Position numbers and translations under genes: made by a program. From the NCBI RefSeq assembly GCF_000154705.2, contig NZ_CM002917.1, positions 3,669,853 through 3,733,852 on the forward strand: DNA of 64,000 nt, read 5' to 3'. This stretch comes from Hoeflea phototrophica DFL-43 (GTDB lineage Bacteria > Pseudomonadota > Alphaproteobacteria > Rhizobiales > Rhizobiaceae). Under the pieces are notes generated by a model. That model did no database searches, had not been told where the DNA came from, and saw only the letters and a program-made list of their open reading frames with translations. Of the stretch, positions 17,998-25,678 are shown in pieces. Each line of letters begins with the position of its first letter. Within the stretch, counting starts at the first letter, position 1.

Positions 17998-18522
17998 TCA
18001 GCAGTCCCCAGATTTTTCTGCCAGGGCAATCAACCCAGATCCGAACGGGCCGCTGGCGCCAAAATCGCCAGCAATCCTGCGGTCGATGAAATCGGCGTAG
18101 AGACATCTAAACCGTGATGCATAGTCGGAGAGATGCTGCTCCAGAAGTTCGCGGTTGCAAACCTTAGATTTTGCGCAAAGGTCAACACTGTCAAAGAAAT
18201 TGACCAAGGTGACAACCGCCAATTCGTGTGCAGTGACTTCTGAGCCTTGCATTGATCTATCGATAAATGCAGATCGCGCCTTATTCGGAATATCGACCAA
18301 CAGCATGTTTTCTTTCTGCCTAATAAACCGGTACAGCTCGTTTCGTGCTGCCAGTACGTCGCCACTATTGAACTCCTCAATATATGTTAGAGAAGCCTCA
18401 TGCTGCGAGCGCTGCCATTCACCGGAATAGGCAAGTCCGGCAAAAACAACACCTCCGATTACCGCGATTTCGGCGGCAAGAGAAACCCAGCGACGGATAC
18501 TGGCAAAGTGAATTATCTTCAT
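17998..18522 (-). CDS. Small membrane-anchored protein of unknown function
   Basis: This 174-residue protein is not recognised with confidence. One N-terminal membrane helix (WVSLAAEIAVIGGVVFAGLAY) is followed by a mostly helical cytoplasmic or periplasmic part with RNELYRFIRQKENMLL and NFFDSVDLCAKSKVCNRELL. This resembles the small single-helix orphans often found in accessory islands. The start is the ATG at 18522 with GGGAGA just upstream. A short stretch related to its C-terminus (RFRCLYADF) recurs just downstream at about 17900-17960 in the same orientation, possibly the remnant of a duplicated copy. Confidence 0.6.
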   Translation of the reverse strand: MKIIHFASIRRWVSLAAEIAVIGGVVFAGLAYSGEWQRSQHEASLTYIEEFNSGDVLAARNELYRFIRQKENMLLVDIPNKARSAFIDRSMQGSEVTAHELAVVTLVNFFDSVDLCAKSKVCNRELLEQHLSDYASRFRCLYADFIDRRIAGDFGASGPFGSGLIALAEKSGDC

Positions 18523-18827
18523 CAAATCTCCCAGAAAGTCCTGTGGTTAACACTCCGGTTTGGATGGCAGCCTGACTTCGCTTCCTTCAACCACTATCAT
18601 TTCGCTGCTGAGACAAATTAGCTCCTCCCGAGTATAGACAATGACATCGTCAAGCGCGCTATTGCTCACTTTGCTGCCAGGTAGAGCGGAGTTGCGAGAA
18701 GCGAGTTGCATCGCCTTGACCGTATCCGCCTCCGGGCAGGCCGAGGGCACAATCAAAAGAGGCGAACGATCTCCTTCCAGATAGCTATGCTTGTTTTCCA
18801 GAAGGCATTTCGCCTGTTGTTCTGATA

Positions 18828-20203
18828 GGTAGTGTCCGTACACGTGGTGTAATTTCATCGGCATTGCCGGTGTAATCTGGGTGGCCATCGAGGTGTATGG
18901 TCGAGGTGGAGTTAGCAGCTTCAACTACGAGCCACACGGAGACCCCGATGACCAAGACCAATATGGACCTTTCAGAGCTTCTGCAAAAGCACGATCAGGG
19001 CGACTTGCTGCGCTCGATTGCCGAGGCTGTTCTTCAGCTGATGATGGAGAGCGATGTCGACGGCCTGATCGGCGCAGGACGCCACGAACGGGCCGAGCAG
19101 CGGACGACCTGGCGCAATGGCTACCGTGACCGTTGTCTCGATACCCGATTGGGGACGCTGAACCTGAAGGTGCCGAAGTTGCGGCAGGGCACCTATTTCC
19201 CCGGCTTCCTCGAAGCCCGCAAGACCTCTGAGCAGGCTCTGGTTGCGGTGATACAGGAAGCCTGGATTGGCGGAGTGTCCACAAGGCGGGTGGACGAACT
19301 GGTTCAGGCTATGGGGCTGAGCGGCATCTCGAAGAGCACGGTGTCCAAGCTGTGCAAGGACATCGACGAGCGGGTCGGCGAGTTCCTCAATCGCCCGCTC
19401 TCCGGCGAATGGCCCTATGTCTGGCTCGACGCCACCTACCTCAAGCAGCGCCAGGGCGGTCGGATCGTCAGCGTGGCCGCCATAATCGCTGTTGCCGCCA
19501 ATACCGAGGGCCGCAGGGAAATCATCGGCCTTGGCGTCGGCCCCTCGGAAGCTGAGACCTTCTGGATGGACTTCCTGCGCTCGCTGAAGGCCCGCGGTCT
19601 TGACGGCGTGAAGCTGGTGATCAGCGATGCCCACAGCGGCTTGAAGGGCGCGATCTCCCGGGTCTTCGAGGCAACCTGGCAGCGGTGCCGCGTTCACTGG
19701 ATGCGCAACGCCCTGGCTCATGTCTCAAAGGGCCAGCACACGGTCGTCGCGGCCGCCATCCGGCAGGCCTTCGATCAGCCAGACCGCAAGCATGCAGGCG
19801 AAACATGGCAACGGGTCGCAGATCAGCTCCGCCCGAGATGGCCCAAGCTCGCCGATCTGATGGATGTCAGCGAAAACGATGTGCTGGCCTACATGGCGTT
19901 CCCCCGCCAACACAGGACCAAGCTTCACAGCACCAATCCGATCGAGCGGCTGAACAAGGAAGTGAAACGACGTGCCGACGTCGTCGGGATATTCCCCAAC
20001 GAGGCCTCGATCATGCGTCTCATAGGCGCGGTGTTGTTCGAACAGAATGACGAGTGGCAGACTTCAAGCCGCTACATGATGGTCGAAGCCTTCGCCCAGA
20101 TCGACAAGGAGGAGATCGACCCCATCCTCAGCATAACAATGAAAGCCGCCTGATCATGACCTCAGGCCATCTGGAAAATTACACCACCTTGACGGACGTG
20201 ACC
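18828..20203 (+). mobile_element. IS256-family insertion sequence
   Basis: The element is 1376 bp. Its imperfect inverted ends share GTCCGT and GTGGTGTAATTT (left end from 18828, right end to 20203). Both sides carry the same octamer TTCTGATA (18820-18827 and 20204-20211), the 8-bp target duplication expected for IS256. It contains one full-length transposase and interrupts a minus-strand gene for an exported protein. The intact duplication suggests a fairly recent insertion. Confidence 0.9.
18948..20153 (+). CDS. IS256-family transposase
   Basis: This is a 401-residue Mutator-type DDE transposase. The catalytic Asp regions WLDATYLKQRQ and LVISDAHSGLKGAI are present, as is the later Glu region STNPIERLNKEVKRR. 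RCRVHWMRNALAHV, a family signature, lies between. Length is normal and the frame is intact, so the element may be active. The start is taken at MTKTNMDLSELL (18948); the frame is open from 18897. Confidence 0.93.
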   Translation: MTKTNMDLSELLQKHDQGDLLRSIAEAVLQLMMESDVDGLIGAGRHERAEQRTTWRNGYRDRCLDTRLGTLNLKVPKLRQGTYFPGFLEARKTSEQALVAVIQEAWIGGVSTRRVDELVQAMGLSGISKSTVSKLCKDIDERVGEFLNRPLSGEWPYVWLDATYLKQRQGGRIVSVAAIIAVAANTEGRREIIGLGVGPSEAETFWMDFLRSLKARGLDGVKLVISDAHSGLKGAISRVFEATWQRCRVHWMRNALAHVSKGQHTVVAAAIRQAFDQPDRKHAGETWQRVADQLRPRWPKLADLMDVSENDVLAYMAFPRQHRTKLHSTNPIERLNKEVKRRADVVGIFPNEASIMRLIGAVLFEQNDEWQTSSRYMMVEAFAQIDKEEIDPILSITMKAA

Positions 20204-20321
20204 TTCTGATACCCTCCAGTAATCGGCTGCGCCAGCATTGACAGAGCCACATATTAGACTGATCGCACAAACCATGATTGCATTGCCCGTACGCATGATT
20301 AGTATTTTGTCTTCGATCATC

Positions 20322-21479
20322 ATGCCTGCATTCCCACTATCGCGGAGGCTTCTTAATTTGGTCTGGAATCTAAATATCACAATATGGCGAGTTGTCCTGC
20401 TGGCAATATGCTTGTTATCGGCTGGCCCAGCGAACTTTAAGGCTTTTGCGGCGGAAATTTACGTCAAGAGTAAATTGCCGCTGAAAGGAAGCGATCGTGG
20501 TGCCGGCAGTTGCCAGCTTTCCCTATCAGGTGAAATCGTCAAGGGTGATGCGGAGAAGCTTGCTGAAATATATAGGCAACTTGAGCCACCTCTAATGGAA
20601 GGAAATCCTTACTGGGGCCAAGGTGGTGATGGTTTCGACATGTGTCTTGACAGTCCCGGCGGGCTGTTATCAGAAGGAATTTTGATTGCGCGCTACCTGC
20701 GAGAGAAAGGTATTTCTACATACCTGCCTGCAGGTTCAGAATGCGTGTCCGCATGTGCAATTGCATTTTTTGGCGGATCAATCTTTGCCGATATTCGGTT
20801 CGACATTTATGTGATGAATGCTAGAGCCAAGTTGGGACTGCATGCTCCAAGCCTCACACTGAACGCCGATCTTACCACTTTACCTGTTGAAGTTATGCGA
20901 TCAGCAATTGACGTATCCTACAAGTCGGCAGTCGCAGACATACGCGAAATTTCGGAGACATTGGTTGCACCAGAAAACGGCAAATCGAGTCTTTCACCGG
21001 AACTTTTCATAGAAATGCTTTCAACACCGCCGGATCAAATATTTTGGATTGAAACCGTAAACCACGCAGGCCTATATGATATCCCAATAGCCACCCAATT
21101 GTCTTCACTTCCACTTAGTCAGGAAACGTTGTTGCGTGGATGTGACAACATGCTGAATTGGGCCGAAAGCCTGTCGGCAGGGAACTATGATCAGTCATCG
21201 TTTGTTAGGACCAACGTAAACATAAGTCAGATCCGAGATCCACGAACACGGCGCAATGAAGAAGCCTGGCAGTTCGAGGAAATCTCAAGTTGGGGGGGCG
21301 GCCTCCGGAACAGTTCCTGTACATTCTTTTTAACCAAGGGTAGCGGCCAAATCTCAACAGAAAGCCTACGGGCGGAAGTCTACAACTCGAGGGTCGACAG
21401 CAGCAAGTTCTATGAAACGCTTCAACCGTGGATGTTTCTTAGCGCGGAGACGAAGCTAGGTGAAATCTCCGGTCAGTAG
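20322..21479 (+). CDS. Exported ClpP/crotonase-fold protein (COG3904-like)
   Basis: About 385 residues from the ATG at 20322; upstream ATGs at 20238, 20274 and 20295 are also in frame. A hydrophobic segment (WRVVLLAICLLSAGPANFKA) ending FAAE is a signal peptide or anchor. The central domain has the ClpP-like motif order CLDSPGGLLSEGI, ECVSACAIAFFGG and KLGLHAPS, where the Ser in SAC and the His in LGLHAP are candidate catalytic residues. Similar periplasmic proteins are common orphans in Rhizobiales. The region is visibly AT-richer than the metabolic genes. It diverges from the IS256-split gene. Confidence 0.65.
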   Translation: MPAFPLSRRLLNLVWNLNITIWRVVLLAICLLSAGPANFKAFAAEIYVKSKLPLKGSDRGAGSCQLSLSGEIVKGDAEKLAEIYRQLEPPLMEGNPYWGQGGDGFDMCLDSPGGLLSEGILIARYLREKGISTYLPAGSECVSACAIAFFGGSIFADIRFDIYVMNARAKLGLHAPSLTLNADLTTLPVEVMRSAIDVSYKSAVADIREISETLVAPENGKSSLSPELFIEMLSTPPDQIFWIETVNHAGLYDIPIATQLSSLPLSQETLLRGCDNMLNWAESLSAGNYDQSSFVRTNVNISQIRDPRTRRNEEAWQFEEISSWGGGLRNSSCTFFLTKGSGQISTESLRAEVYNSRVDSSKFYETLQPWMFLSAETKLGEISGQ

Positions 21480-21712
21480 TGCTGGTAGCTAATGTGCGGA
21501 AAAGTGAATGCCGTTCGAAGTCAAAGTGAATAGCCCCGAGTTTTCTAGACACCCTCGGTCTTCATTTTCTGCTGCTCTTCGAACTCAACGGGATACAGAA
21601 CCAGTTCCATATATCCGTTTTATGCGACCGGGACGCTCGGCCAAAACTCCAAAGGCTGCCTTAGGTAATTTTCCGCAAGCTTGAGGCGAAACAATTCGAA
21701 CTACCCACCAAC

Positions 21713-22561
21713 CTAATTCTTGCAAACCACTCTTTGAACTAGCCTGACTTCGCCCTGACCAATATTAAACCGAGGTATTGGTGTTCCATCAGAGCCGTCG
21801 TTGGAATACACACTGTATTTGCCGTTATCATTGACACGAAAATAGCCAGATTTTTCATTGAAAAATGCCACTGGACCATATTTGGGTCTACCGTTGGTTT
21901 CAATCGCTGAGCAAATTTGGGTGGCTGTATATTTGAGGCGCGGCAAATAAAGTATCTTGTCGATTTCAATTGCGAACATCGGGACTTCCAGTCGCTCGCC
22001 ACCAGCACCATCCGTCATGTATCTGGGAAGATCCAACTCCACGGTTGCTGGCAGCGGCGGCTCTTCCGCAGGCGTGACTACCGCAGTCTGATCACCAAGC
22101 TGGCAGCAGTTAATCGTGCAGGTGAATTCATTTTCGGGGATATTTGTATTCGGTTTCGCAAAAATGCATTTCCAGCCCTCAGTGGAATTCACTCCTGGTG
22201 AGGGAACAGTCGGTTGGATTTGCACGGGATACCACTCAGGAATAACGAGCTGTCTATTTCGGTCCCTAGCGTGTGTAATTCCACCTCCAGTAGGTTGGTA
22301 CTTTCTTTTCAGAGTCTTGGACAGCGCATCACATGAGACGACAACCCCCCAATAATATCCAGCTTGCGGCGTACCTTTGTATTGGTCGACCCAAGCCGAT
22401 GGCTTCGACGACACCGGATAGCAAATTGGCGGATTGTCTTTAAAATCCTGCCCCATATTCTCGGGCCGTAGGTGTTTGCTGCCAATCTCGTCCGCAAACG
22501 AAATTGACGCCAAACAGAAAAACACCAAAAATGAAAATGATGATGACTTTAATTGCAACAC
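21713..22561 (-). CDS. Exported protein of unknown function
   Basis: The protein is 282 residues from a GTG at 22561 with a good GGGAGG site about 7 bases upstream; an in-frame ATG at 22591 lacks such a site. A hydrophobic signal (FSFLVFFCLASISFA) ends before DEIGSK. The mature part has eight or more Cys, including a CTINCC cluster, which suggests disulphides in the periplasm, and a late segment GYFRVNDNGKYSVYSNDG. I do not recognise a family. AT-rich compared with the phage to its right. Confidence 0.6.
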   Translation of the reverse strand: MLQLKSSSFSFLVFFCLASISFADEIGSKHLRPENMGQDFKDNPPICYPVSSKPSAWVDQYKGTPQAGYYWGVVVSCDALSKTLKRKYQPTGGGITHARDRNRQLVIPEWYPVQIQPTVPSPGVNSTEGWKCIFAKPNTNIPENEFTCTINCCQLGDQTAVVTPAEEPPLPATVELDLPRYMTDGAGGERLEVPMFAIEIDKILYLPRLKYTATQICSAIETNGRPKYGPVAFFNEKSGYFRVNDNGKYSVYSNDGSDGTPIPRFNIGQGEVRLVQRVVCKN

Positions 22562-22770
22562 GTTTGCCTCCCGAAAAAATCGCGTGAACAATAATAAGTC
22601 AACTTCGGATTGAACATAAGAGATAATATTCGAATCTCTTTTGCTATTGATTTACAGAGAAATCCTATGCTTTAGGAAAGCATCCCGAGCACAAACCACA
22701 ATGGCTGATGTAACAGAATCAGGGTAGCTAAGATCGCAGCCATGACTGAGATCGCGGCCGTCATCACCGG

Positions 22771-23460
22771 TCAGCGCTTCCGGATCGGACCGCCGGCCCA
22801 GACCACCTTGGCGTGGACGGTGATCCGCTCGTCGGCGAATTCGCGGGTGACTTTTTCCTGCTCATAAAGGTCGTTGTCGGAGCGGATCAGGATGTGGCCG
22901 TCGACAGTGAGCTGGAGCCGTTTGACCAGGAGGGCGCCGTCGACGGAGATGACGAAGACGCCGCCGTCACTGACCACTGAACTCGAGATTGAGAAATCCA
23001 GGAGCAGGATATCGCCATCAGCGATGGTGGGCTCCATGGAATCGCCGCGCGCTTCGATGATTCCGGCCTTGGCGCCCTTGGGTAAATAGCGGGCAAGCCA
23101 ATCGGGAGAGACCGTGAAAAAGTCCTCGATTTCCTGGGACAGGACCACGGCACCATCACCGGCAGAAGCCTGGATGGCATATCTCGGGATCGAGACCTGG
23201 TTCGGGGCTTCACCGCGAACAGCGAGTGCCCTTTCCGCGGTCCCCTCGCCGGTGATCAGCCAGTTGATATCGGCCCCGCATATGGTTCTCACGCGGCGCA
23301 GAAATTCGTAGCTGGGTTCGCGCTCGCCGCGGAGATAGTTCCCCAGCGTTCTGCTGGAAACGCCGATTTTTTGCGCGAATTGTTCAAGGGTCTGGTCCTT
23401 GCCGACCAACGACTGAATGCGCTCGCCGACGCCCGGTGCGGTTTGCCTTGCTCTTGCCAT
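22771..23460 (-). CDS. Phage repressor, HTH plus S24 peptidase domain
   Basis: The protein is 229 residues from the ATG at 23460. The N-terminal helix-turn-helix reads TLEQFAQKIGVSSRTLGNYL. The C-terminal LexA/S24 domain has EARGDSMEPTIADGDILLLD (catalytic Ser in GDSM) and the Lys region GALLVKRLQL, so RecA-stimulated self-cleavage is possible. It is divergent from the early genes, with an operator-like inverted repeat between them. It should keep the lysogenic state by blocking the ner/transposase promoter. Confidence 0.88.
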   Translation of the reverse strand: MARARQTAPGVGERIQSLVGKDQTLEQFAQKIGVSSRTLGNYLRGEREPSYEFLRRVRTICGADINWLITGEGTAERALAVRGEAPNQVSIPRYAIQASAGDGAVVLSQEIEDFFTVSPDWLARYLPKGAKAGIIEARGDSMEPTIADGDILLLDFSISSSVVSDGGVFVISVDGALLVKRLQLTVDGHILIRSDNDLYEQEKVTREFADERITVHAKVVWAGGPIRKR

Positions 23461-23469
23461 ACGGTAATC

Positions 23470-23511
23470 GGAACGTTTGGGGTTTACAAAAACTTCAAAT
23501 GTTCCTATTCT
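23470..23511 (+). promoter_or_regulatory. Early promoter with overlapping operator
   Basis: TTTACA at 23483-23488 and TATTCT at 23506-23511 are separated by 17 bp, a good sigma-70-type pair facing the early genes. An imperfect inverted repeat, GGAACGTTT (23470-23478) and AAATGTTCC (23497-23505), brackets the -35 box and spacer. This is where the divergent repressor, and possibly Ner, would act. Confidence 0.55.
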
Positions 23512-23540
23512 CCCCACATTCGCAGAATTTGGTTGTCCAG

Positions 23541-23564
23541 ATTGGAGGCTGAAACCCCTCCAAT
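23541..23564 (+). promoter_or_regulatory. Perfect 8-bp inverted repeat in the ner leader
   Basis: ATTGGAGG (23541-23548) and CCTCCAAT (23557-23564) form a perfect hairpin with an 8-base loop, followed by TTTTAG. It lies between the early promoter and the Ner start at 23584. It could be a Ner operator on DNA or an attenuator in the transcript; the short T run makes it a weak terminator. Confidence 0.45.
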
Positions 23565-23583
23565 TTTAGAGTCGGAGCACACT

Positions 23584-23889
23584 ATGCCCGCGACCGATGA
23601 CAGAGTCGATCCGCTCGTTAAAGAGCAATCCCGCATCAAAGCCAAGCTGCTTGAGGCAGGGCTGACCCTCGCCGAGATCGACCGCATCTACCAGCTTTCC
23701 AATGGCACCGCCAGAAACACCATGCGCGAGCCCAACGCCAGGGGCGAGCGTGCGATCGCCGCTGCTCTCGGCACAAGACCACATCTGCTGTGGCCGACCC
23801 GTTACAGGCCCTCCGGTCAGCGGCGATCACCGCAGAATTGGACACGGGTTCCGACGCTTGAGCAACGCCGAAACGAACAGGCGGCCTAG
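23584..23889 (+). CDS. ner: Ner-like transcriptional regulator
   Basis: The protein is 101 residues. It follows the Ner/Nlp helix-turn-helix pattern: KAKLLEAGLTLAEIDRIYQL, then SNGTARNTMREPNARGERAI, then AAALGTRPHLLWPTRY. The Trp-Pro-Thr-Arg-Tyr ending is characteristic. Mu Ner dampens early transcription after induction. The start ATG at 23584 follows GGAG, and upstream codons in this frame are not phage-like. First gene of the early operon. Confidence 0.82.
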   Translation: MPATDDRVDPLVKEQSRIKAKLLEAGLTLAEIDRIYQLSNGTARNTMREPNARGERAIAAALGTRPHLLWPTRYRPSGQRRSPQNWTRVPTLEQRRNEQAA

Positions 23890-23891
23890 AC

Positions 23892-24017
23892 ATGGACCCG
23901 ACCTCTTTTCTCTCTCGCCTTGACGCCAACCGGCCGATCCCGGTTCCCGTGATCCTGCTTATCGGTTCGCTGGTTACCGGACTGGCGCTTGGCGTCTTCG
24001 CCCTTTTGTTTTTGTAG
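23892..24017 (+). CDS. Small single-helix membrane protein
   Basis: A 41-residue frame begins 2 bp after ner and ends 10 bp before the next gene. It has an N-terminal polar part (MDPTSFLSRLDANRPIPV) and one hydrophobic helix (VILLIGSLVTGLALGVFALL). Tight spacing and clear topology argue that it is real. Its function is unknown; membrane peptides in phage early regions can be exclusion or lysis modulators. Confidence 0.5.
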   Translation: MDPTSFLSRLDANRPIPVPVILLIGSLVTGLALGVFALLFL

Positions 24018-24027
24018 GAGCGACATC

Positions 24028-24375
24028 ATGAACCGTTTCAGTGAAGACGACCTCTACGACCTGACCTTCCGGGTCTGCGTGGCCTCGGTCAAACAAGCCT
24101 TCCCGCATATTCCCGTCGCCAACATCATCGATCCGCCACGCGGACAGTTCGATGCCACACTTGCCCGACAGATCGCACTTCATGTAATGGTGTCACGGTT
24201 CGGCCTGGTCAAAAAGCGCGCTGGTGCACTGTTCGCCCGGAAGCGGACCGCCGTCAACAGCGCCCTGGTAGTCGTTGATGCCCGCATAGATGAGCCTGAG
24301 TTCGAGGTCCAATACCGGATCATCGCAGATCGCGCCGTCGCCATGTTCGACGACAAGGTGCGGGGGGTCGCGTGA
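24028..24375 (+). CDS. DnaA domain IV-like helix-turn-helix protein
   Basis: The protein is 115 residues, with AGGAG 8 bases before the ATG. The stretch ARQIALHVMVSRFGLVKKRA, then GALFARKRTAVNSALVVVDA, follows the layout of the DNA-binding domain of DnaA (ARQIAMYL...FG...HTTV). The ATPase domain is absent and the usual His of the DnaA signature is Arg. It may bind phage or host origin-like boxes, or act as a decoy. Overlaps the ParB-like gene by 1 bp. Confidence 0.6.
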   Translation: MNRFSEDDLYDLTFRVCVASVKQAFPHIPVANIIDPPRGQFDATLARQIALHVMVSRFGLVKKRAGALFARKRTAVNSALVVVDARIDEPEFEVQYRIIADRAVAMFDDKVRGVA

Positions 24376-25214
24376 TGGCGATCTCCAAGTCCATTCCTCT
24401 TGAAAACATTCTCGTGCCTGACCGGCTTCGTGCGGTCGACGAGGACCATGCATTGGCAATCAGCAAGTCGATTGCCGAACATGGGCTTATGAACCCGGTG
24501 ACGATCCGGCAGACACCCAATGGCGCACGCACCTACACACTTGTGGCGGGCGCGCACCGGCTGCGCGGCATCGAGCTTTTGAAGAGGGACAAGGTCGATG
24601 CCATCGTGGTCAAGGCAGACGCAAATGAGGCAGTGCTGCTGGAAATCGCTGAGAACCTGTTTCGCAACGATCTCTCGGTCATGGACCGCGCGGTGTTCGT
24701 GCAGACCTATCGCGATATTTGGCAGAAAACCCGCGGCGAGATAAAGCGCGGGAACCCACAACTCTCCAATAGTGCAAAGTTTGCACAATTGGGAAACTCG
24801 CCCGTCGATCTAATCGCGCAAGGGACCGCGAACGGATTTTCGGAGGTATGTGCTGACCGTCTCGGGATGTCGCGCCGGGCCATTTATCTTCTGAACACTA
24901 TCGCCCAGAATTTACCACGTGAACTGCGTCAGGAGATCGCCGGCACTCGGATCGCAAACCACCAGAGCCAGCTTCTCAAGCTCGCGAAATTAGAGCCCTC
25001 TAAACGGGCCAAGGCCCACATAGCGATCCGTGAGACCAAGGGCGATTTCAAGGCGGCAATCGATCTGCTTGAGCCACCGGCAAAGAAGCCGGACCCGGAA
25101 TTGCAGATCCTGTCGCGGCTGATCGACGCCTGGGAGCGCGCGAAGCCCGCCACCCGCAAGAAATTTCTGGCCCATGCCGGTCTCGCGGCCACAGCAAAAG
25201 GCGGTCAATCATGA
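24375..25214 (+). CDS. ParB/Spo0J-family nuclease-fold protein
   Basis: The protein is 279 residues. The N-terminal ParB domain is clear: IPLENILVPDRLRAVDEDHA, then GLMNPVTIRQ, GAHRLRGIELLKRD and EIAENLFRNDLS. An HTH-like region (VCADRLGMSRRAIYLLNTIA) follows. It lies in the early operon of a transposable phage with no ParA partner. A role in transposition-target control or early regulation is more likely than partition. Overlaps the next gene by 4 bp. Confidence 0.82.
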   Translation: MAISKSIPLENILVPDRLRAVDEDHALAISKSIAEHGLMNPVTIRQTPNGARTYTLVAGAHRLRGIELLKRDKVDAIVVKADANEAVLLEIAENLFRNDLSVMDRAVFVQTYRDIWQKTRGEIKRGNPQLSNSAKFAQLGNSPVDLIAQGTANGFSEVCADRLGMSRRAIYLLNTIAQNLPRELRQEIAGTRIANHQSQLLKLAKLEPSKRAKAHIAIRETKGDFKAAIDLLEPPAKKPDPELQILSRLIDAWERAKPATRKKFLAHAGLAATAKGGQS

Positions 25215-25678
25215 GTGACCACCATCCCGACCAGCTGGGCCTGTTCGAGACCCGTGTCTATCCCGAGCGGATCGAAGCCGGTTCCGTTGATCTCGACCGC
25301 TTCCGCTCGGAAATCAAACGGGCGATGTCGCGCGCCATCCGCGAGAGTGGCTATGACCGGCAGACAATTGCGCTTCGCATGGCGCAATATCTCGGCCTGC
25401 CGAACCTGTCGAAAACCACGCTCGACGCCTATACGGCCGAGAGCAAGGACAGCCACGACATCAGCTTGCTCAGGTTCTCGGCCTTCGTTCATGCGACAGG
25501 CGCCAAATGGCTGTTCGATCTCGTCGTCTCCAAAGCGGGAATGACCGTGCTTGAGGGCTCGGAAGCAAAGCTTGCCGAGATCGCCCGGCTTGACCAGGAC
25601 CGGCGCGCGATCAATGCGGAGCTGAGAAAACTGCGCGCCCGGCCGGTCAAACCCAAAGACTGGAGGCGGCTCTCGTGA
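25211..25678 (+). CDS. Conserved early protein of Mu-like phages, unknown function
   Basis: The protein is 155 residues. It has an HTH-like central part (RQTIALRMAQYLGLPNLSKT, then TLDAYTAES) and an Arg/Lys-rich tail (INAELRKLRARPVKPKDWRR), so DNA binding is plausible. It overlaps the genes on both sides by 4 bp and lies directly ahead of the transposase, a position typical of an accessory transposition protein. Confidence 0.6.
   Translation: MSDHHPDQLGLFETRVYPERIEAGSVDLDRFRSEIKRAMSRAIRESGYDRQTIALRMAQYLGLPNLSKTTLDAYTAESKDSHDISLLRFSAFVHATGAKWLFDLVVSKAGMTVLEGSEAKLAEIARLDQDRRAINAELRKLRARPVKPKDWRRLS

Larger units (their letters stand above)
18547..20296 (-). pseudogene. Exported small protein gene split by the IS256-family element
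   Basis: Removing the IS (18828-20203) and one copy of the 8-bp duplication joins two minus-strand pieces in frame. The upstream piece (20212-20296) encodes a signal peptide (NAIMVCAISLICGSVNAGAA) and then DYWRVSE. The downstream piece (18547-18827) continues QQAKCLLENKHSYLEGDRSP to the stop. The restored protein is about 121 residues with a cleavable signal and several Cys. Its function is unknown. Today the downstream part can only be made from a start inside the IS, so the gene is very likely dead. Confidence 0.8.

Noticed and set aside
22592..22770. Left attachment end of the prophage
   Set aside because: Several TG dinucleotides were tested as ends against CA ends after 59085 for a 5-bp duplication; none matched, so no site is claimed.
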